Shown: piece by piece, positions 52,310 through 61,187 of the stretch
How the letters are laid out: each line of letters begins with the position of its first letter
Position numbering within the stretch: position 1 is the first letter of the stretch
DNA from: Gloeomargarita lithophora Alchichica-D10
Lineage (GTDB): Bacteria > Cyanobacteriota > Cyanobacteriia > Gloeomargaritales > Gloeomargaritaceae
Assembly: GCF_001870225.1 (NCBI RefSeq)
Contig: NZ_CP017675.1
Coordinates: 701,930-765,929, forward strand
Direction of reading: 5' to 3'
DNA: 64,000 nucleotides
Notes under the pieces: generated by a model
What the model was told of the DNA's origin: nothing
Databases searched by the model: none
The model's input: only the letters and a program-made list of their open reading frames with translations
Program-made: the position numbers and the translations under genes

Positions 52310-53572
52310 TCAGGTGACGGTACAGTCTCCCCGGCGGGTGACCACCCAATCCCGGCGGCCAATCAGTTGGTAGTACACGGCGACCAGGCAGACCATATTC
52401 TTGAAAAACGAGTACACCGGCAGGACAAAGCAGTACAACAGGGAATCCCGACCGTTCCAGGGGGAGGCACTACTGCGCCCCTGGTGCGCCACAAAAACCT
52501 GGTAGGGGCTACTGATGAGCAACAGGGCGGTAATCCAGCCAAACCACTGCAGGGCGGGGGCGGGCAGGGAATTGAGACTGGCTAGTTCATGGCAGAGGAT
52601 CAGGGGATAGTAAATGATGGTAAAGTGCAGGGCAATACCGCAAATGAACATACAAAGTAAGTAGATTTTTTGCGCCAAGCCCAAATGCTCTGACCGGAAA
52701 ATTGGCCAAGTATATTTTAGCCCCACCTGGAGCCACCCTTGCGCCCAGCGGCGGCGTTGTGACCACAGGGCTGACCCATCCACGGGAGCCAATTCGGTGG
52801 CAATCACATCCCGGTCGTGGATAATGCGATACCCCCGCAAAAGTAATTTCAACGTCACGTCAATGTCTTCGGTAAGCATCTTAGGGTTAAACCGAATGCC
52901 CCGCAGGACATTGGTGCGCCAGTAGCCATTGGAGCCGCCAAAAATGCCCAAATCCGCCAGCAAAGAACGCGCCGGGTGGCTGACCCCGTAGAGATGTTCA
53001 AACTCCACCGCCACCACCCGGGTCAGCAGGTTATCTTGGGCGTTGCGAATCACATTGCGTCCCTGCACGACATCGTACTGTCCCCCCGCCAGCCAGCGCC
53101 AAGCCCGCCGGATGCTCTCCGGGGCCGGTTTCAAGTCCGCATCCAGAATTAGGGTCATGTCCCCCGTGACCAGGTGAATGGCGGCATTCAGGTTTTCCGC
53201 CTTGGAGTGGCTTCCCTCCACATGAAGGAGCTTGAGTTCCGGGTGCTGTTCCGCCAGGTGCTGGAGTTGGCCTTCAATTGGTAAAGGCTGGGGACGGTTG
53301 TAGGCCAGGATGATTTCTAAACCGGCCTGGGGGCGGGGTAAGGTGTCAAGCAGGTAGCTCAGCGTATCGAGAATAATCCCCTGTTCATTGGGCAAATAGG
53401 CCACCACAATCACCGAGTAGCGGGGCAATTGGGTATCCCGATGGTGGGATTGGCGGCGCAAACGGTGACGGGTAATACTGCGATAGCCCAACCAGGTGGC
53501 GGTGGCTTCCACCATGCCCATAAGTGCCGCCAAAACAAATAGAATGGTGGTCATCCAAGCTAAGCTGGACAC
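52310..53572 (-). CDS. membrane-bound processive glycosyltransferase, GT2 family
   Basis: 420 residues from GTG 53572 (ATG seven codons in is an alternative). An N-terminal span (about 5-28) precedes the GT-A catalytic domain: VIVVAYLPNEQGII, DTLSYLLDTLP, the metal DAD in ILDADLKPAPESI, a TEDIDVTLKLLLRGYRI step, and QRRRWAQGWLQVG (the QxxRW acceptor motif). Three or four more spans follow (about 295-385). It resembles cellulose/hyaluronan synthase-type enzymes that both polymerise and export; the product cannot be told. Confidence 0.85.
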   Translation of the reverse strand: MSSLAWMTTILFVLAALMGMVEATATWLGYRSITRHRLRRQSHHRDTQLPRYSVIVVAYLPNEQGIILDTLSYLLDTLPRPQAGLEIILAYNRPQPLPIEGQLQHLAEQHPELKLLHVEGSHSKAENLNAAIHLVTGDMTLILDADLKPAPESIRRAWRWLAGGQYDVVQGRNVIRNAQDNLLTRVVAVEFEHLYGVSHPARSLLADLGIFGGSNGYWRTNVLRGIRFNPKMLTEDIDVTLKLLLRGYRIIHDRDVIATELAPVDGSALWSQRRRWAQGWLQVGLKYTWPIFRSEHLGLAQKIYLLCMFICGIALHFTIIYYPLILCHELASLNSLPAPALQWFGWITALLLISSPYQVFVAHQGRSSASPWNGRDSLLYCFVLPVYSFFKNMVCLVAVYYQLIGRRDWVVTRRGDCTVT

Positions 53573-53753
53573 GATGACCCCCCTAGCGGCTCAAATCGGT
53601 TGTCCCGGACACCCATGGGCCACGTCACAATTTTTCTGCCTCACATCCGTATTTACATTAACAGATTGTTTCAAGTTCTTGACCCCTTCTTAGGTATAGA
53701 CCGTTTTTGGGGTAAAGGGAATATGCTTCCGCATCCGCCATAATGGGACTGGA

Positions 53754-54950
53754 ATGCCGCAAGATACACCCATGACGCAACGACTGGTGGAATTGGCGCA
53801 GGTTTTTGCTCGCTTGGGGGGCTTGGCGTTCGGTGGCCCCGCCGCCCACATCGCCCTGATTCAAAAAGAGGTGGTGGAGGAACGCCAGTGGTTGTCGGCG
53901 GCGGAATTTTTAGACCTGATGGGGGCAACAAATCTGATTCCGGGGCCAAACTCGACGGAAATGGCGATTTTGGTGGGTCTGCGCCGGGCGGGTGGGGCGG
54001 GGTTGGTGGTGGCGGGGGTGTGTTTTATCTTGCCAGCGGCCTTGATTACCACCCTCATCGCCTGGGGTTATCGGGAACTGGGGACACTGCCCCAGGTGGC
54101 ACCGCTGTTGGTGGGGATTCAGCCGGTGACGGTGATGTTGATTGTGCAGGCGGGCTGGCGGTTGGGGCAAAAGGCGGTGAAAAGTCGCCTCCTGCTGGGG
54201 GTGGGGTTGGGGGTAATCCTGTTGGCGATTCTGGGGGTGGGGGAAGTGCTGGCACTCCTGGCGGGGGGCATATTGGGGGTGTTGGTACGCAGGCCACCCC
54301 AACCAGCTCAGGGTGCCTGGTGGCCTGGGCTGGGGTTACCTTTAGTAATGACGGCGACTCCGGTGCCGGAAATTCCCCCCAGTTTAGGGCTTTTGGGTTT
54401 GTTTTTTCTCAAGGTGGGGGCGGTTTTATTTGGGGGCGGTTATTTGTTGGTGGCTTTTATTGAAAATGATTTGGTGAATGGCTATGGTTGGCTGACCCAG
54501 CAACAACTTTTGGATGCGATTGCGGTGGGGCAATTTACCCCTGGGCCGGTGTTATCTACGGCTAGTTTTATTGGCTTTCAAATCTCTGGCTGGTCTGGGG
54601 CGGCGGTTTCCACGGTGGCGATTTTCCTGCCCTCTTTTTTCTTTGTCCTACTTTTGAATCCGATCCTAGTTTGGTTCCGGCGTACCCCTTGGACGGGGGC
54701 TTTTTTGGATGGGTTGAATGTGGGGGCGGTGGCCTTGATTGGGGTGGTGGCCGTGCGCCTGGGTTGGCAAATTGGGGTCACACCTTTTGCGGTGTCGCTT
54801 TGGCAAGGGGTATGGGTGGTGGGAATTGGGATTTTAAGTGGAATTTTATTATTTTGGAAGCGGGTTTCGGCTCCCTGGTTGATTGGATTGGGGGCGATTT
54901 TAGGGGTGTTGGGCTATGGTTTGGGAGTGATTAATCCCACTTTATCCTAA
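53754..54950 (+). CDS. chrA: chromate transporter ChrA
   Basis: 398 residues, the long two-domain form. Two CHR domains face opposite ways: FARLGGLAFGGPAAHIALIQKEVVEERQWLSAAEFLDL ... IPGPNSTEMAI (about 14-65) and FLKVGAVLFGGGYLLVAFIENDLVNGYGWLTQQQLLDAIAVGQFTPGPVLSTASFIGFQ (about 217-276). About ten spans. ChrA proteins export chromate, though many environmental members probably move other oxyanions. It converges with the CobW gene, two bases apart. Confidence 0.88.
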   Translation: MPQDTPMTQRLVELAQVFARLGGLAFGGPAAHIALIQKEVVEERQWLSAAEFLDLMGATNLIPGPNSTEMAILVGLRRAGGAGLVVAGVCFILPAALITTLIAWGYRELGTLPQVAPLLVGIQPVTVMLIVQAGWRLGQKAVKSRLLLGVGLGVILLAILGVGEVLALLAGGILGVLVRRPPQPAQGAWWPGLGLPLVMTATPVPEIPPSLGLLGLFFLKVGAVLFGGGYLLVAFIENDLVNGYGWLTQQQLLDAIAVGQFTPGPVLSTASFIGFQISGWSGAAVSTVAIFLPSFFFVLLLNPILVWFRRTPWTGAFLDGLNVGAVALIGVVAVRLGWQIGVTPFAVSLWQGVWVVGIGILSGILLFWKRVSAPWLIGLGAILGVLGYGLGVINPTLS

Positions 54951-54952
54951 CG

Positions 54953-55939
54953 TTAAAATCCTAACGTTAAATCCGGGGGTAAATTGCGGCCAATCACCAC
55001 CACCTGAGTCCGCCGGGATTCGTCTGGCAACCAGGTTCGGTCGTAATAGGTATGCAGGCGTGCCCCTACCCCTTGCACAATTAACCGCAGGGGTTTATGG
55101 GCTACATTTACCCAGCCCTTGAGCCGATAAATTTCATATTGGTTAATCATTTCGTTCAGTCGTTGGATGAGTAATTCTGGTTGGGCAATTTCCCCGCTAG
55201 ATAGAACCACCGCTTGCATTTCCTGGTCGTGGTCGTCCTCGTCGTGTTCCTGGTCGTGGTGGCTGGGACGTTGGGTTAAATCAGCTTCTACGGCCATGTT
55301 TTGTCCTAACAGAATTTCCACCGGTACTTCGCCGTGATGACAGGGTATAACCTTTACCCCCGGTCGGACTTGGGTGTGCAACCAAGCGGTTAATTGCGCT
55401 TGTTGGTCAGGGGTGAGGGTATCGGTTTTGTTTAGCAGTACTAAGTCAGCACAGTTTAATTGGTCTGAAAGTAATTCTGCCAGAGGAGTATCATGTTCTG
55501 TCAATGGTACACCGTCAGTATAATAGCGGGACAATTGCCCCGTGAGCAGATTCTCCCCATCCACAACGGTAATCACCCCATCCACCGTCGTGCGGGTGCG
55601 AATGTCCGGCCAGGTAAAGGCTTGCACCAGGGGTTTGGGCAGTGCCAGCCCAGAAGTTTCGATCACAATGGCCGCAGGGGGTACAGGCCGCTCCAGTAAC
55701 ATCCGCATGGTGGGCAAAAAATCCTCCTGCACCGTACAGCACAGGCATCCGTTGGTGAGTTCTACCACCGGTGTATCACAGCAATTTTCTAGCAGGGAGC
55801 CATCAATCCCCACCTCCCCAAATTCATTGACCAATACGGCCAACCCCGCCGGTTCCCCCGACTGCAATAGATGACGAAGCAAAGTGGTTTTGCCCGCCCC
55901 CAAAAAACCGGTGATGATCGTAACTGGAATTTTCGCCAT
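54953..55939 (-). CDS. CobW-family metal-chaperone GTPase (COG0523)
   Basis: 328 residues. P-loop [13 protein letters not shown] (about 11-23), the family's metal motif CLCC (about 65-68) in [14 protein letters not shown], switch [10 protein letters not shown], and NKTD (about 166-169) for guanine. A His/Asp-rich stretch ([14 protein letters not shown], about 226-239) may store or hand over metal. Members deliver zinc or cobalt; the cobalamin riboswitch and DUF1636 upstream favour cobalt. It follows the DUF1636 gene by 33 bp. Confidence 0.9.
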   Translation of the reverse strand: MAKIPVTIITGFLGAGKTTLLRHLLQSGEPAGLAVLVNEFGEVGIDGSLLENCCDTPVVELTNGCLCCTVQEDFLPTMRMLLERPVPPAAIVIETSGLALPKPLVQAFTWPDIRTRTTVDGVITVVDGENLLTGQLSRYYTDGVPLTEHDTPLAELLSDQLNCADLVLLNKTDTLTPDQQAQLTAWLHTQVRPGVKVIPCHHGEVPVEILLGQNMAVEADLTQRPSHHDQEHDEDDHDQEMQAVVLSSGEIAQPELLIQRLNEMINQYEIYRLKGWVNVAHKPLRLIVQGVGARLHTYYDRTWLPDESRRTQVVVIGRNLPPDLTLGF

Positions 55940-55972
55940 ACCTACCTCAAAAATGAAATGACCAGAATTAAA

Positions 55973-56359
55973 CTAATTCACTGGAACTAGGGGCGGAATG
56001 CGTCCGAGAATCCGATTTTTTAACAATTCCGGTCGCTCGCCGTAGGGCACAAAACCATCGGATTTTTCCAGGTGGGATTGGGCAAGTTGCACCAGGGCTT
56101 GTACGGTGGCAACCCGTTGGTCTTGGGCGGGTAGTTGCCCTAGAATGTAGGAAAATTTCCCCGGCGCAGTGATAGCGACCGCACAGGCATTGAGACAGGC
56201 ACTCAAACATTTCACGGATTGTAAAGTGACCCCGGTATTGGCTAAAGCGGACTGCAAATCCTGGAACAAAAATTCGCCCGCACTGGTACCAATGCGTTTG
56301 CCATCTTCCCAGGTGCTGCCACAGGTGGTACACACAAATAGAGTAGAATTAACCGTCAT
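55973..56359 (-). CDS. DUF1636 metal-binding protein
   Basis: 128 residues. LFVCTTCGSTWEDGKRIGTSAGEFLF (begins about 7) has CxxC, and VKCLSACLNACAVAITAPGKFSYILG (begins about 48) has CxxxCxxxC, together like a thioredoxin-fold ferredoxin. DUF1636 proteins are commonly found beside CobW and under B12 control, and are thought to handle cobalt. First gene of the riboswitch-controlled pair; GGAG precedes its ATG at a normal distance. Confidence 0.85.
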   Translation of the reverse strand: MTVNSTLFVCTTCGSTWEDGKRIGTSAGEFLFQDLQSALANTGVTLQSVKCLSACLNACAVAITAPGKFSYILGQLPAQDQRVATVQALVQLAQSHLEKSDGFVPYGERPELLKNRILGRIPPLVPVN

Positions 56360-56589
56360 TGATGCACTCCAAATTAGGGAATTAACTCATGGAATTAACT
56401 AGCAATTCTTTCGCCCTGTAATCAACAGGAGCCATGCCAAAATTCTGCTTGAATTACCGGTTGCAATTCAAGGGTGATTTCACCAAACCCCATTTCCCTC
56501 ATCCAGAGCCGCTGTAGGGGAAAATTGCACGGGTAGCCTAACCGGATTTGAGACACAATATCTGACGCATCTGTACCTCGCAGAATTTA
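56360..56589 (-). other. expression platform region of the riboswitch leader
   Basis: No reading frame. It holds CTTGAATT (56448-56455) pairing with AATTCAAG (56465-56472) around a 9-nt loop, which on the minus strand is followed by a T-containing stretch (CAGAATTTTGG) and could be a weak terminator. This is the place to look for the switching step between the aptamer and DUF1636. Confidence 0.4.
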
Positions 56590-56715
56590 GGACAACACCG
56601 GCGGGCATCCTGACTCAGGAATTGACGGGCAATTCCCTTACAGTTGCGGGACAGCGGTGGATTTGCACCACACTTTCCCCGTTATCTGGCTGGGCTGACC
56701 CCCCAACCAACCGGT
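56590..56715 (-). promoter_or_regulatory. cobalamin riboswitch upstream of DUF1636-cobW
   Basis: On the minus strand: GGGGAAAGTGTGGTGCAAATC, CACCGCTGTCCCGCAACTGT, TCAGGATGCCCGCCGG. These are the conserved core blocks of the adenosyl/aquocobalamin aptamer in the right order and spacing, including the B12-box CCGC(T)GTCCCGCAACTGT and the closing GCCCGCCGG. Such leaders usually switch genes off when B12 is high. The downstream pair is DUF1636 and CobW, fitting cobalt handling. Confidence 0.93.
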
Positions 56716-56751
56716 CTTTATACTTTAATGCAGAATGAACCCTGGTGCCAG

Positions 56752-57561
56752 ATGAAATTTTCGATTGTCACGCCCTGCTACAATGCCGCTCCTTATTTGC
56801 CCGAAACCCTGGATTCGGTACTCAATCAAACCGCTGTGCGTTCCGGGCGGGTGACGCTGGAGTATTGGCTTATGGATGGGGGTTCCACGGATAATACCCT
56901 GGAATTATTAACAGAATACAATCACCCCAATTTGCATATTCATTCGGCCAAAGACCAGGGAATGTATGATGCCTTGGCGCAGGGATTTGCCCAGACCAGC
57001 GGGGATGTGATCGCCTATGTGAACGCTGGGGATTTTTATTGTCCCCACGCCTTTGCGGTGGTATCGGCAATTATGGAAACCGGCCAGGTTGATTGGTTGA
57101 CCGGGTATCGGGTGATTTATAATCAGCATTCCCAAGTGATTCAGATGGATTTGCCTTACCCCTACCGGCGGCCATTGTTTCCCTACGGTTTGTACAATCA
57201 AGCCTGGTGTCGGGTGCAACAGGAATCCACGTTTTGGACGCAAAAAGTGCATCAAAATCTTGATTTAGAAACATTAAAATCCTGGCAATACGCTGGGGAT
57301 TATTTTCTGTGGTGCCAGTTAGCCAAACAAACCGAATTACAGGTGGTGCGGAGCTATTTGGGGGGGTTCAAACGCCAGCCGGGGCAATTGTCCGAACGGC
57401 GGGATTTGTATCACCAAGAAGTGGCACAGATGACCCAACCGGCTCCCCTAGAAGCAAAATTGCAACAAACCTGGGACTACTGCCGCTGGCGGTGGCAAAA
57501 AAATTACCACCGGGTCTGGCGGTTTAATTCTAATATAGATCAATGGTGTTGGTATAAATAA
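56752..57561 (+). CDS. glycosyltransferase, GT2 family (WcaA-like)
   Basis: 269 residues from ATG 56752 (MKFSIVTPCYNAAPYLPETLDSV); upstream in-frame codons run into the riboswitch on the other strand and are not protein. WLMDGGSTDNTLELL (about 40-54) has the nucleotide-sugar Asp, and KDQGMYDALAQGFAQTSGDVIAYVNAGDFY (begins about 66) has the second acidic cluster, with NAGD in place of the common DxD. A short soluble GT-A enzyme, likely for exopolysaccharide or LPS. leuC starts six bases after its stop. Confidence 0.85.
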   Translation: MKFSIVTPCYNAAPYLPETLDSVLNQTAVRSGRVTLEYWLMDGGSTDNTLELLTEYNHPNLHIHSAKDQGMYDALAQGFAQTSGDVIAYVNAGDFYCPHAFAVVSAIMETGQVDWLTGYRVIYNQHSQVIQMDLPYPYRRPLFPYGLYNQAWCRVQQESTFWTQKVHQNLDLETLKSWQYAGDYFLWCQLAKQTELQVVRSYLGGFKRQPGQLSERRDLYHQEVAQMTQPAPLEAKLQQTWDYCRWRWQKNYHRVWRFNSNIDQWCWYK

Positions 57562-57567
57562 GTATCC

Positions 57568-58965
57568 ATGAGTCGGGGAACCTTGTTTGATAAGGTCTGG
57601 GAGCGGCATCAGGTCGCCATTTTGCCGGGGGGACAAACCCAATTGTTTATCGGTCTGCACCTGATCCATGAGGTGACCAGCCCCCAAGCCTTTGCCATGC
57701 TGAGGGAACGGGGATTGTCGGTATTATTCCCGGAGCGCACGGTGGCTACGGTGGATCACATTGTCCCAACGGAAAACCGGCAACGTCCGTTTCTGGATGC
57801 GCTTGCCGAAGAGATGATTGTTACTTTGGAAAAAAATTGTCAAGACTTTGGCATTCAATTGTACAACATCGGTTCCGGGAATCAGGGGGTTGTCCATGTG
57901 ATTGCGCCGGAGTTGGGTTTGACGCAACCGGGGATGACCATCGCCTGTGGGGATAGCCATACCTCCACCCATGGGGCGTTTGGGGCGATTGCCCTGGGGA
58001 TTGGCACCTCCCAGGTGCGGGATGTGTTGGCGACCCAGACCTTGGCGGTATCCAAGCTGAAGGTACGCAAAATCCAGGTGGATGGGGATTTGGCGGCGGG
58101 CGTGTATGCCAAGGATGTGATTTTGCATATCATTCGTACCCTGGGGGTGAAGGCGGGTGTGGGGTATGCCTACGAGTACACAGGCAGTACGATTGCCAGC
58201 TTAAATATGGAAGAACGCATGACAATATGCAATATGTCCATCGAAGGGGGTGCCCGGTGTGGTTATATCAACCCGGATCAAACCACCTACGATTATTTGC
58301 GGAACCGTCCCTATGCCCCGGTGGATTGGCAACCGGCGGTGTCCCGGTGGCAAAGCCTCGCCAGCGACCCGGATGCTATTTACGATGATGAGGTGCGCTT
58401 TAATGCCCAGGGGATTGCCCCGACGGTGACCTGGGGGATTACGCCGGGGCAGGGGATTGGGGTGGATGAACGGGTGCCCCAGTTGGCGGAATTGCCCGCA
58501 ACGGAGCGGGATTTGGCCGCAGAAGCCTATCAGTATATGGGCGTAACACCGGGGCAAGCGATTGCCGGTCTGCCGGTGGAGGTGTGTTTTATCGGCAGTT
58601 GTACCAACGGGCGGATCACGGATTTGCGCGAAGCGGCGCGGGTGGCGCAGGGTCGTCAGGTGCGGGCGGGGGTGAAAGCCTTTGTGGTGCCCGGTTCGGA
58701 ACCGGTGAAACGCCAAGCGGAGGCGGAGGGACTGCACGAGGTGTTTTTGGCCGCCGGGTTTGAGTGGCGAGAACCGGGGTGTTCCATGTGTTTGGCGATG
58801 AACCCGGATCAGTTGCAGGGGCGGCAGGTGAGTGCCTCTTCCTCGAATCGCAATTTTAAGGGAAGGCAGGGTTCGGCGGCGGGGCGTACCTTGTTAATGA
58901 GTCCGGCGATGGTGGTGGCGGCGGCGGTCACGGGGCGGGTGACGGATGTGCGGGAGTTGTTGTAA
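57568..58965 (+). CDS. leuC: 3-isopropylmalate dehydratase large subunit
   Basis: 465 residues. A [4Fe-4S] aconitase-family enzyme that isomerises 2- to 3-isopropylmalate in leucine synthesis. [22 protein letters not shown] (begins about 130), the three cluster cysteines in [12 protein letters not shown] (about 345-356) and [12 protein letters not shown] (about 404-415), and [13 protein letters not shown] (about 424-436). The small subunit leuD is not in the window. It starts six bases after the glycosyltransferase gene, so they probably share a transcript. Confidence 0.96.
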   Translation: MSRGTLFDKVWERHQVAILPGGQTQLFIGLHLIHEVTSPQAFAMLRERGLSVLFPERTVATVDHIVPTENRQRPFLDALAEEMIVTLEKNCQDFGIQLYNIGSGNQGVVHVIAPELGLTQPGMTIACGDSHTSTHGAFGAIALGIGTSQVRDVLATQTLAVSKLKVRKIQVDGDLAAGVYAKDVILHIIRTLGVKAGVGYAYEYTGSTIASLNMEERMTICNMSIEGGARCGYINPDQTTYDYLRNRPYAPVDWQPAVSRWQSLASDPDAIYDDEVRFNAQGIAPTVTWGITPGQGIGVDERVPQLAELPATERDLAAEAYQYMGVTPGQAIAGLPVEVCFIGSCTNGRITDLREAARVAQGRQVRAGVKAFVVPGSEPVKRQAEAEGLHEVFLAAGFEWREPGCSMCLAMNPDQLQGRQVSASSSNRNFKGRQGSAAGRTLLMSPAMVVAAAVTGRVTDVRELL

Positions 58966-59055
58966 TCTGACGAGACATTGCACCGCTATTATTTATAATG
59001 AGCAAGACGCTATACGCCGTAAACGTAAATAAACACAAGGTATAGTGAGTTATAA

Positions 59056-59913
59056 ATGACCTCAGACCAATTTCTCCTTCACTTGCAGTCTCATGCAAAA
59101 TCTTTCGCTAAGGCAGTTGCCACCAATGAAGGCGACTGGATCATCAAAGGTTTTATTGATGTATATCGGCGTATTTATACGATTTCCATAGACACAAAAG
59201 TTATTTCCAAGGTTCTGGAACTGCTCCTGTTTCCCCTATTTATGGATTTTGCGCGCCAACAAAAGCTAGAAATTGAGTTGTCGCCACAACAGAATTTCTA
59301 TCCCGACCTTACTTTTATTGAAAAAGAAACTGGAAACAAATTTGCAGTTGATATAAAAAGTACATATCGAACGGATCATGATCAGGTAAACGGCATGACC
59401 TTAGGGGCATTCACGGGTTATTTCAGAAACCGAAATAGCAATAAAAACACCCTATATCCCTACGGTGAATATCAGGGGCATTTCGTCCTTGGCGTAATCT
59501 ATACAAAAACAGATGAAGCGACGGATGAACGGAAACAATATAAAGTTGATGACCTCGAAAAAATACCATCTGTCCTTAAAGAATTCCAATTTTTTGTCCA
59601 GCCGAAATATCGAATTGCCTCGGACAGGCCGGGGAGTGGTAACACTAAAAATATTGGTTCTGCGGTAAAAATCCCTACCTTGATCAACGGAGAAGGCTCA
59701 TTTTCCAAACTTGGAGAAGAAGTTTATGATGATTACTGGATGTTTTATTTAACTAACGATATGGCGAAAGCGTTGGACATCGAAAGGCCATATACGAATC
59801 TTAAGACCTATCTTGCCTACAAGCAACGGGGGATCAATATGCTTCAACAGCACGAAGCAGAAATTTCACAATTTAGTGATGATGAACCGGGTAGCAACGA
59901 TGAAGAGGAATAG
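59056..59913 (+). CDS. EcoRV-like type II restriction endonuclease
   Basis: 285 residues. It resembles EcoRV along its length: FPLFMDFARQQKLEIELSPQQNFYPDLTF against the EcoRV region with QQNHYPDFTL, the PD...DxK active site (D84, then D99 and K101 in VDIKSTY; EcoRV D74, D90, K92), GAFTGYFRNRNSNKNTLYPYGEY against EcoRV TSFIRNN...YPFDQY, and RPGSGNTKNIGS against LAGSGNTTNIGS in the recognition loop. It should cut GATATC, blunt. It is AT-rich compared with leuC. The matching methylase starts two bases after its stop. Confidence 0.93.
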   Translation: MTSDQFLLHLQSHAKSFAKAVATNEGDWIIKGFIDVYRRIYTISIDTKVISKVLELLLFPLFMDFARQQKLEIELSPQQNFYPDLTFIEKETGNKFAVDIKSTYRTDHDQVNGMTLGAFTGYFRNRNSNKNTLYPYGEYQGHFVLGVIYTKTDEATDERKQYKVDDLEKIPSVLKEFQFFVQPKYRIASDRPGSGNTKNIGSAVKIPTLINGEGSFSKLGEEVYDDYWMFYLTNDMAKALDIERPYTNLKTYLAYKQRGINMLQQHEAEISQFSDDEPGSNDEEE

Positions 59914-59915
59914 CA

Positions 59916-60836
59916 ATGATTGTCCCTCTTGTTCCACCCATCAAATGCCAAGGGATCAAGACTAAACTCGTCCAAAAAATTGCTGATCTTTTTTATGACT
60001 TACCCAATGGCCGATGGATAGAACCATTCTGTGGGTCTTGTGTGGTTCCACTCAATGTTCAACCCAAACGGGCACTACTATGTGACTCGAATGTTCACAT
60101 CATTCAATTTTATAAAGACGTGCAACTTCAGCTTCTAACACCAGAAAACGTAAAAGATTATCTTCGACAGCATGGAGACCTATTGCGTACTAAAGGGGAA
60201 GATTATTTTTATGAAGTACGAAATCGCTTCAATACCTTACCAAATTCATTTGATTTTTTATTTCTCAATAGATCATGCTTCAATGGGGTCATGCGATTCA
60301 ATCGCTCTGGCAGATTCAATGTGCCATTTTGTCGTAAGCCGGATCGATTCTCATCAGCATATATTACAAAAATTATCAATCAACTGGGAACCATCGCTAG
60401 GGTTATGTTGGCCTCAGACTGGGAATTTAGAGTTGCTGATTTCCGGTGGACAATAGCCCAGGCGAAAAGTGATGATTTTGTGTATGCTGACCCTCCTTAT
60501 GCCGGTCGTCATGTTGATTTTTTCAATTCCTGGTCAGAGCAAGATGAGATGGAACTATCAGGCTTACTTTCTCATCTCCCATGCAGATTTATACTCTCAA
60601 CCTGGCACAGCAATGAATTTCGGATCAATCAAGAAGTTAAAAAAAATTGGTCATCAGAATCTTATTGTATTTTTACCCATGAACACTACTACCACGTTGG
60701 GGCTACGGAAAACCTGCGCCATCCGATGATCGAAGCACTGATAACGAATTTTTCACACCGCCCAGATGAAAGACCTAAGGCTCATCAGCCATCCCTATGG
60801 GTCGAGCAGACACAGACAATCCATGCGCCGGTCTGA
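59916..60836 (+). CDS. EcoRV-like adenine DNA methyltransferase
   Basis: 306 residues. An alpha-class N6-adenine methylase of the Dam/M.EcoRV group: VPPIKCQGIKTKLV (about 6-19, the M.EcoRV start is near-identical), WIEPFCGSCVVPLNVQPKRALLCDSN for SAM binding (begins about 34), FLFLNRSCFNGVMRFNRSGRFNVPFC, and the catalytic DPPY at 192-195 (M.EcoRV at a nearly identical position). It should protect GATATC by methylating the first A. Two bases separate it from the nuclease, so both are on one transcript. Confidence 0.94.
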   Translation: MIVPLVPPIKCQGIKTKLVQKIADLFYDLPNGRWIEPFCGSCVVPLNVQPKRALLCDSNVHIIQFYKDVQLQLLTPENVKDYLRQHGDLLRTKGEDYFYEVRNRFNTLPNSFDFLFLNRSCFNGVMRFNRSGRFNVPFCRKPDRFSSAYITKIINQLGTIARVMLASDWEFRVADFRWTIAQAKSDDFVYADPPYAGRHVDFFNSWSEQDEMELSGLLSHLPCRFILSTWHSNEFRINQEVKKNWSSESYCIFTHEHYYHVGATENLRHPMIEALITNFSHRPDERPKAHQPSLWVEQTQTIHAPV

Positions 60837-60898
60837 CCTTGTGTGCCGGGGAGATAGGCCACCAGGCTGGAATCATCTAACGATCTCAGCCAATCTAT

Positions 60899-60928
60899 TT
60901 GAGCAAATCGGCTCCGTTTGCGTATAAT
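60899..60928 (+). promoter_or_regulatory. sigma-70 promoter before the small membrane ORF and ppc
   Basis: TTGAGC (60899-60904), an 18-bp spacer, and TATAAT (60923-60928), a perfect -10 box. It lies 30 bp before the ORF at 60958 and about 260 bp before ppc. Confidence 0.6.
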
Positions 60929-60957
60929 TGGGGGTATCGTCACGCCTTAACCTACCC

Positions 60958-61116
60958 ATGACCCGTTGCGCCTTGAGCGTTTGCACCGTGCCCATGTTGG
61001 CCGTTGTACTTTTGGGGGCGGGGTGGCAACAGGTGAATCAAACGTTGGGAATTTGGGCGCAAGAGGTGTTTCGGGGGGAACGGTTACCCGTGTTGCCCGC
61101 ACCGACCGGGGAATAG
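60958..61116 (+). CDS. small hypothetical membrane or exported protein
   Basis: 52 residues from ATG 60958. A hydrophobic N-terminal segment (LSVCTVPMLAVVLLGAGW, about 5-22) may be a membrane span or signal, followed by a short tail (WAQEVFRGERLPVLPAPTGE). I do not recognise it. A good promoter lies directly upstream and ppc starts 71 bp downstream. It could be a true small protein or the leader of ppc. Confidence 0.45.
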   Translation: MTRCALSVCTVPMLAVVLLGAGWQQVNQTLGIWAQEVFRGERLPVLPAPTGE

Positions 61117-61187
61117 CTTCGTAGCAGTCTGACCGTGGGCATCACCTGGGGGTCAGCAGGGGTGGCAATCACGCAGGAGTCCAAAGC

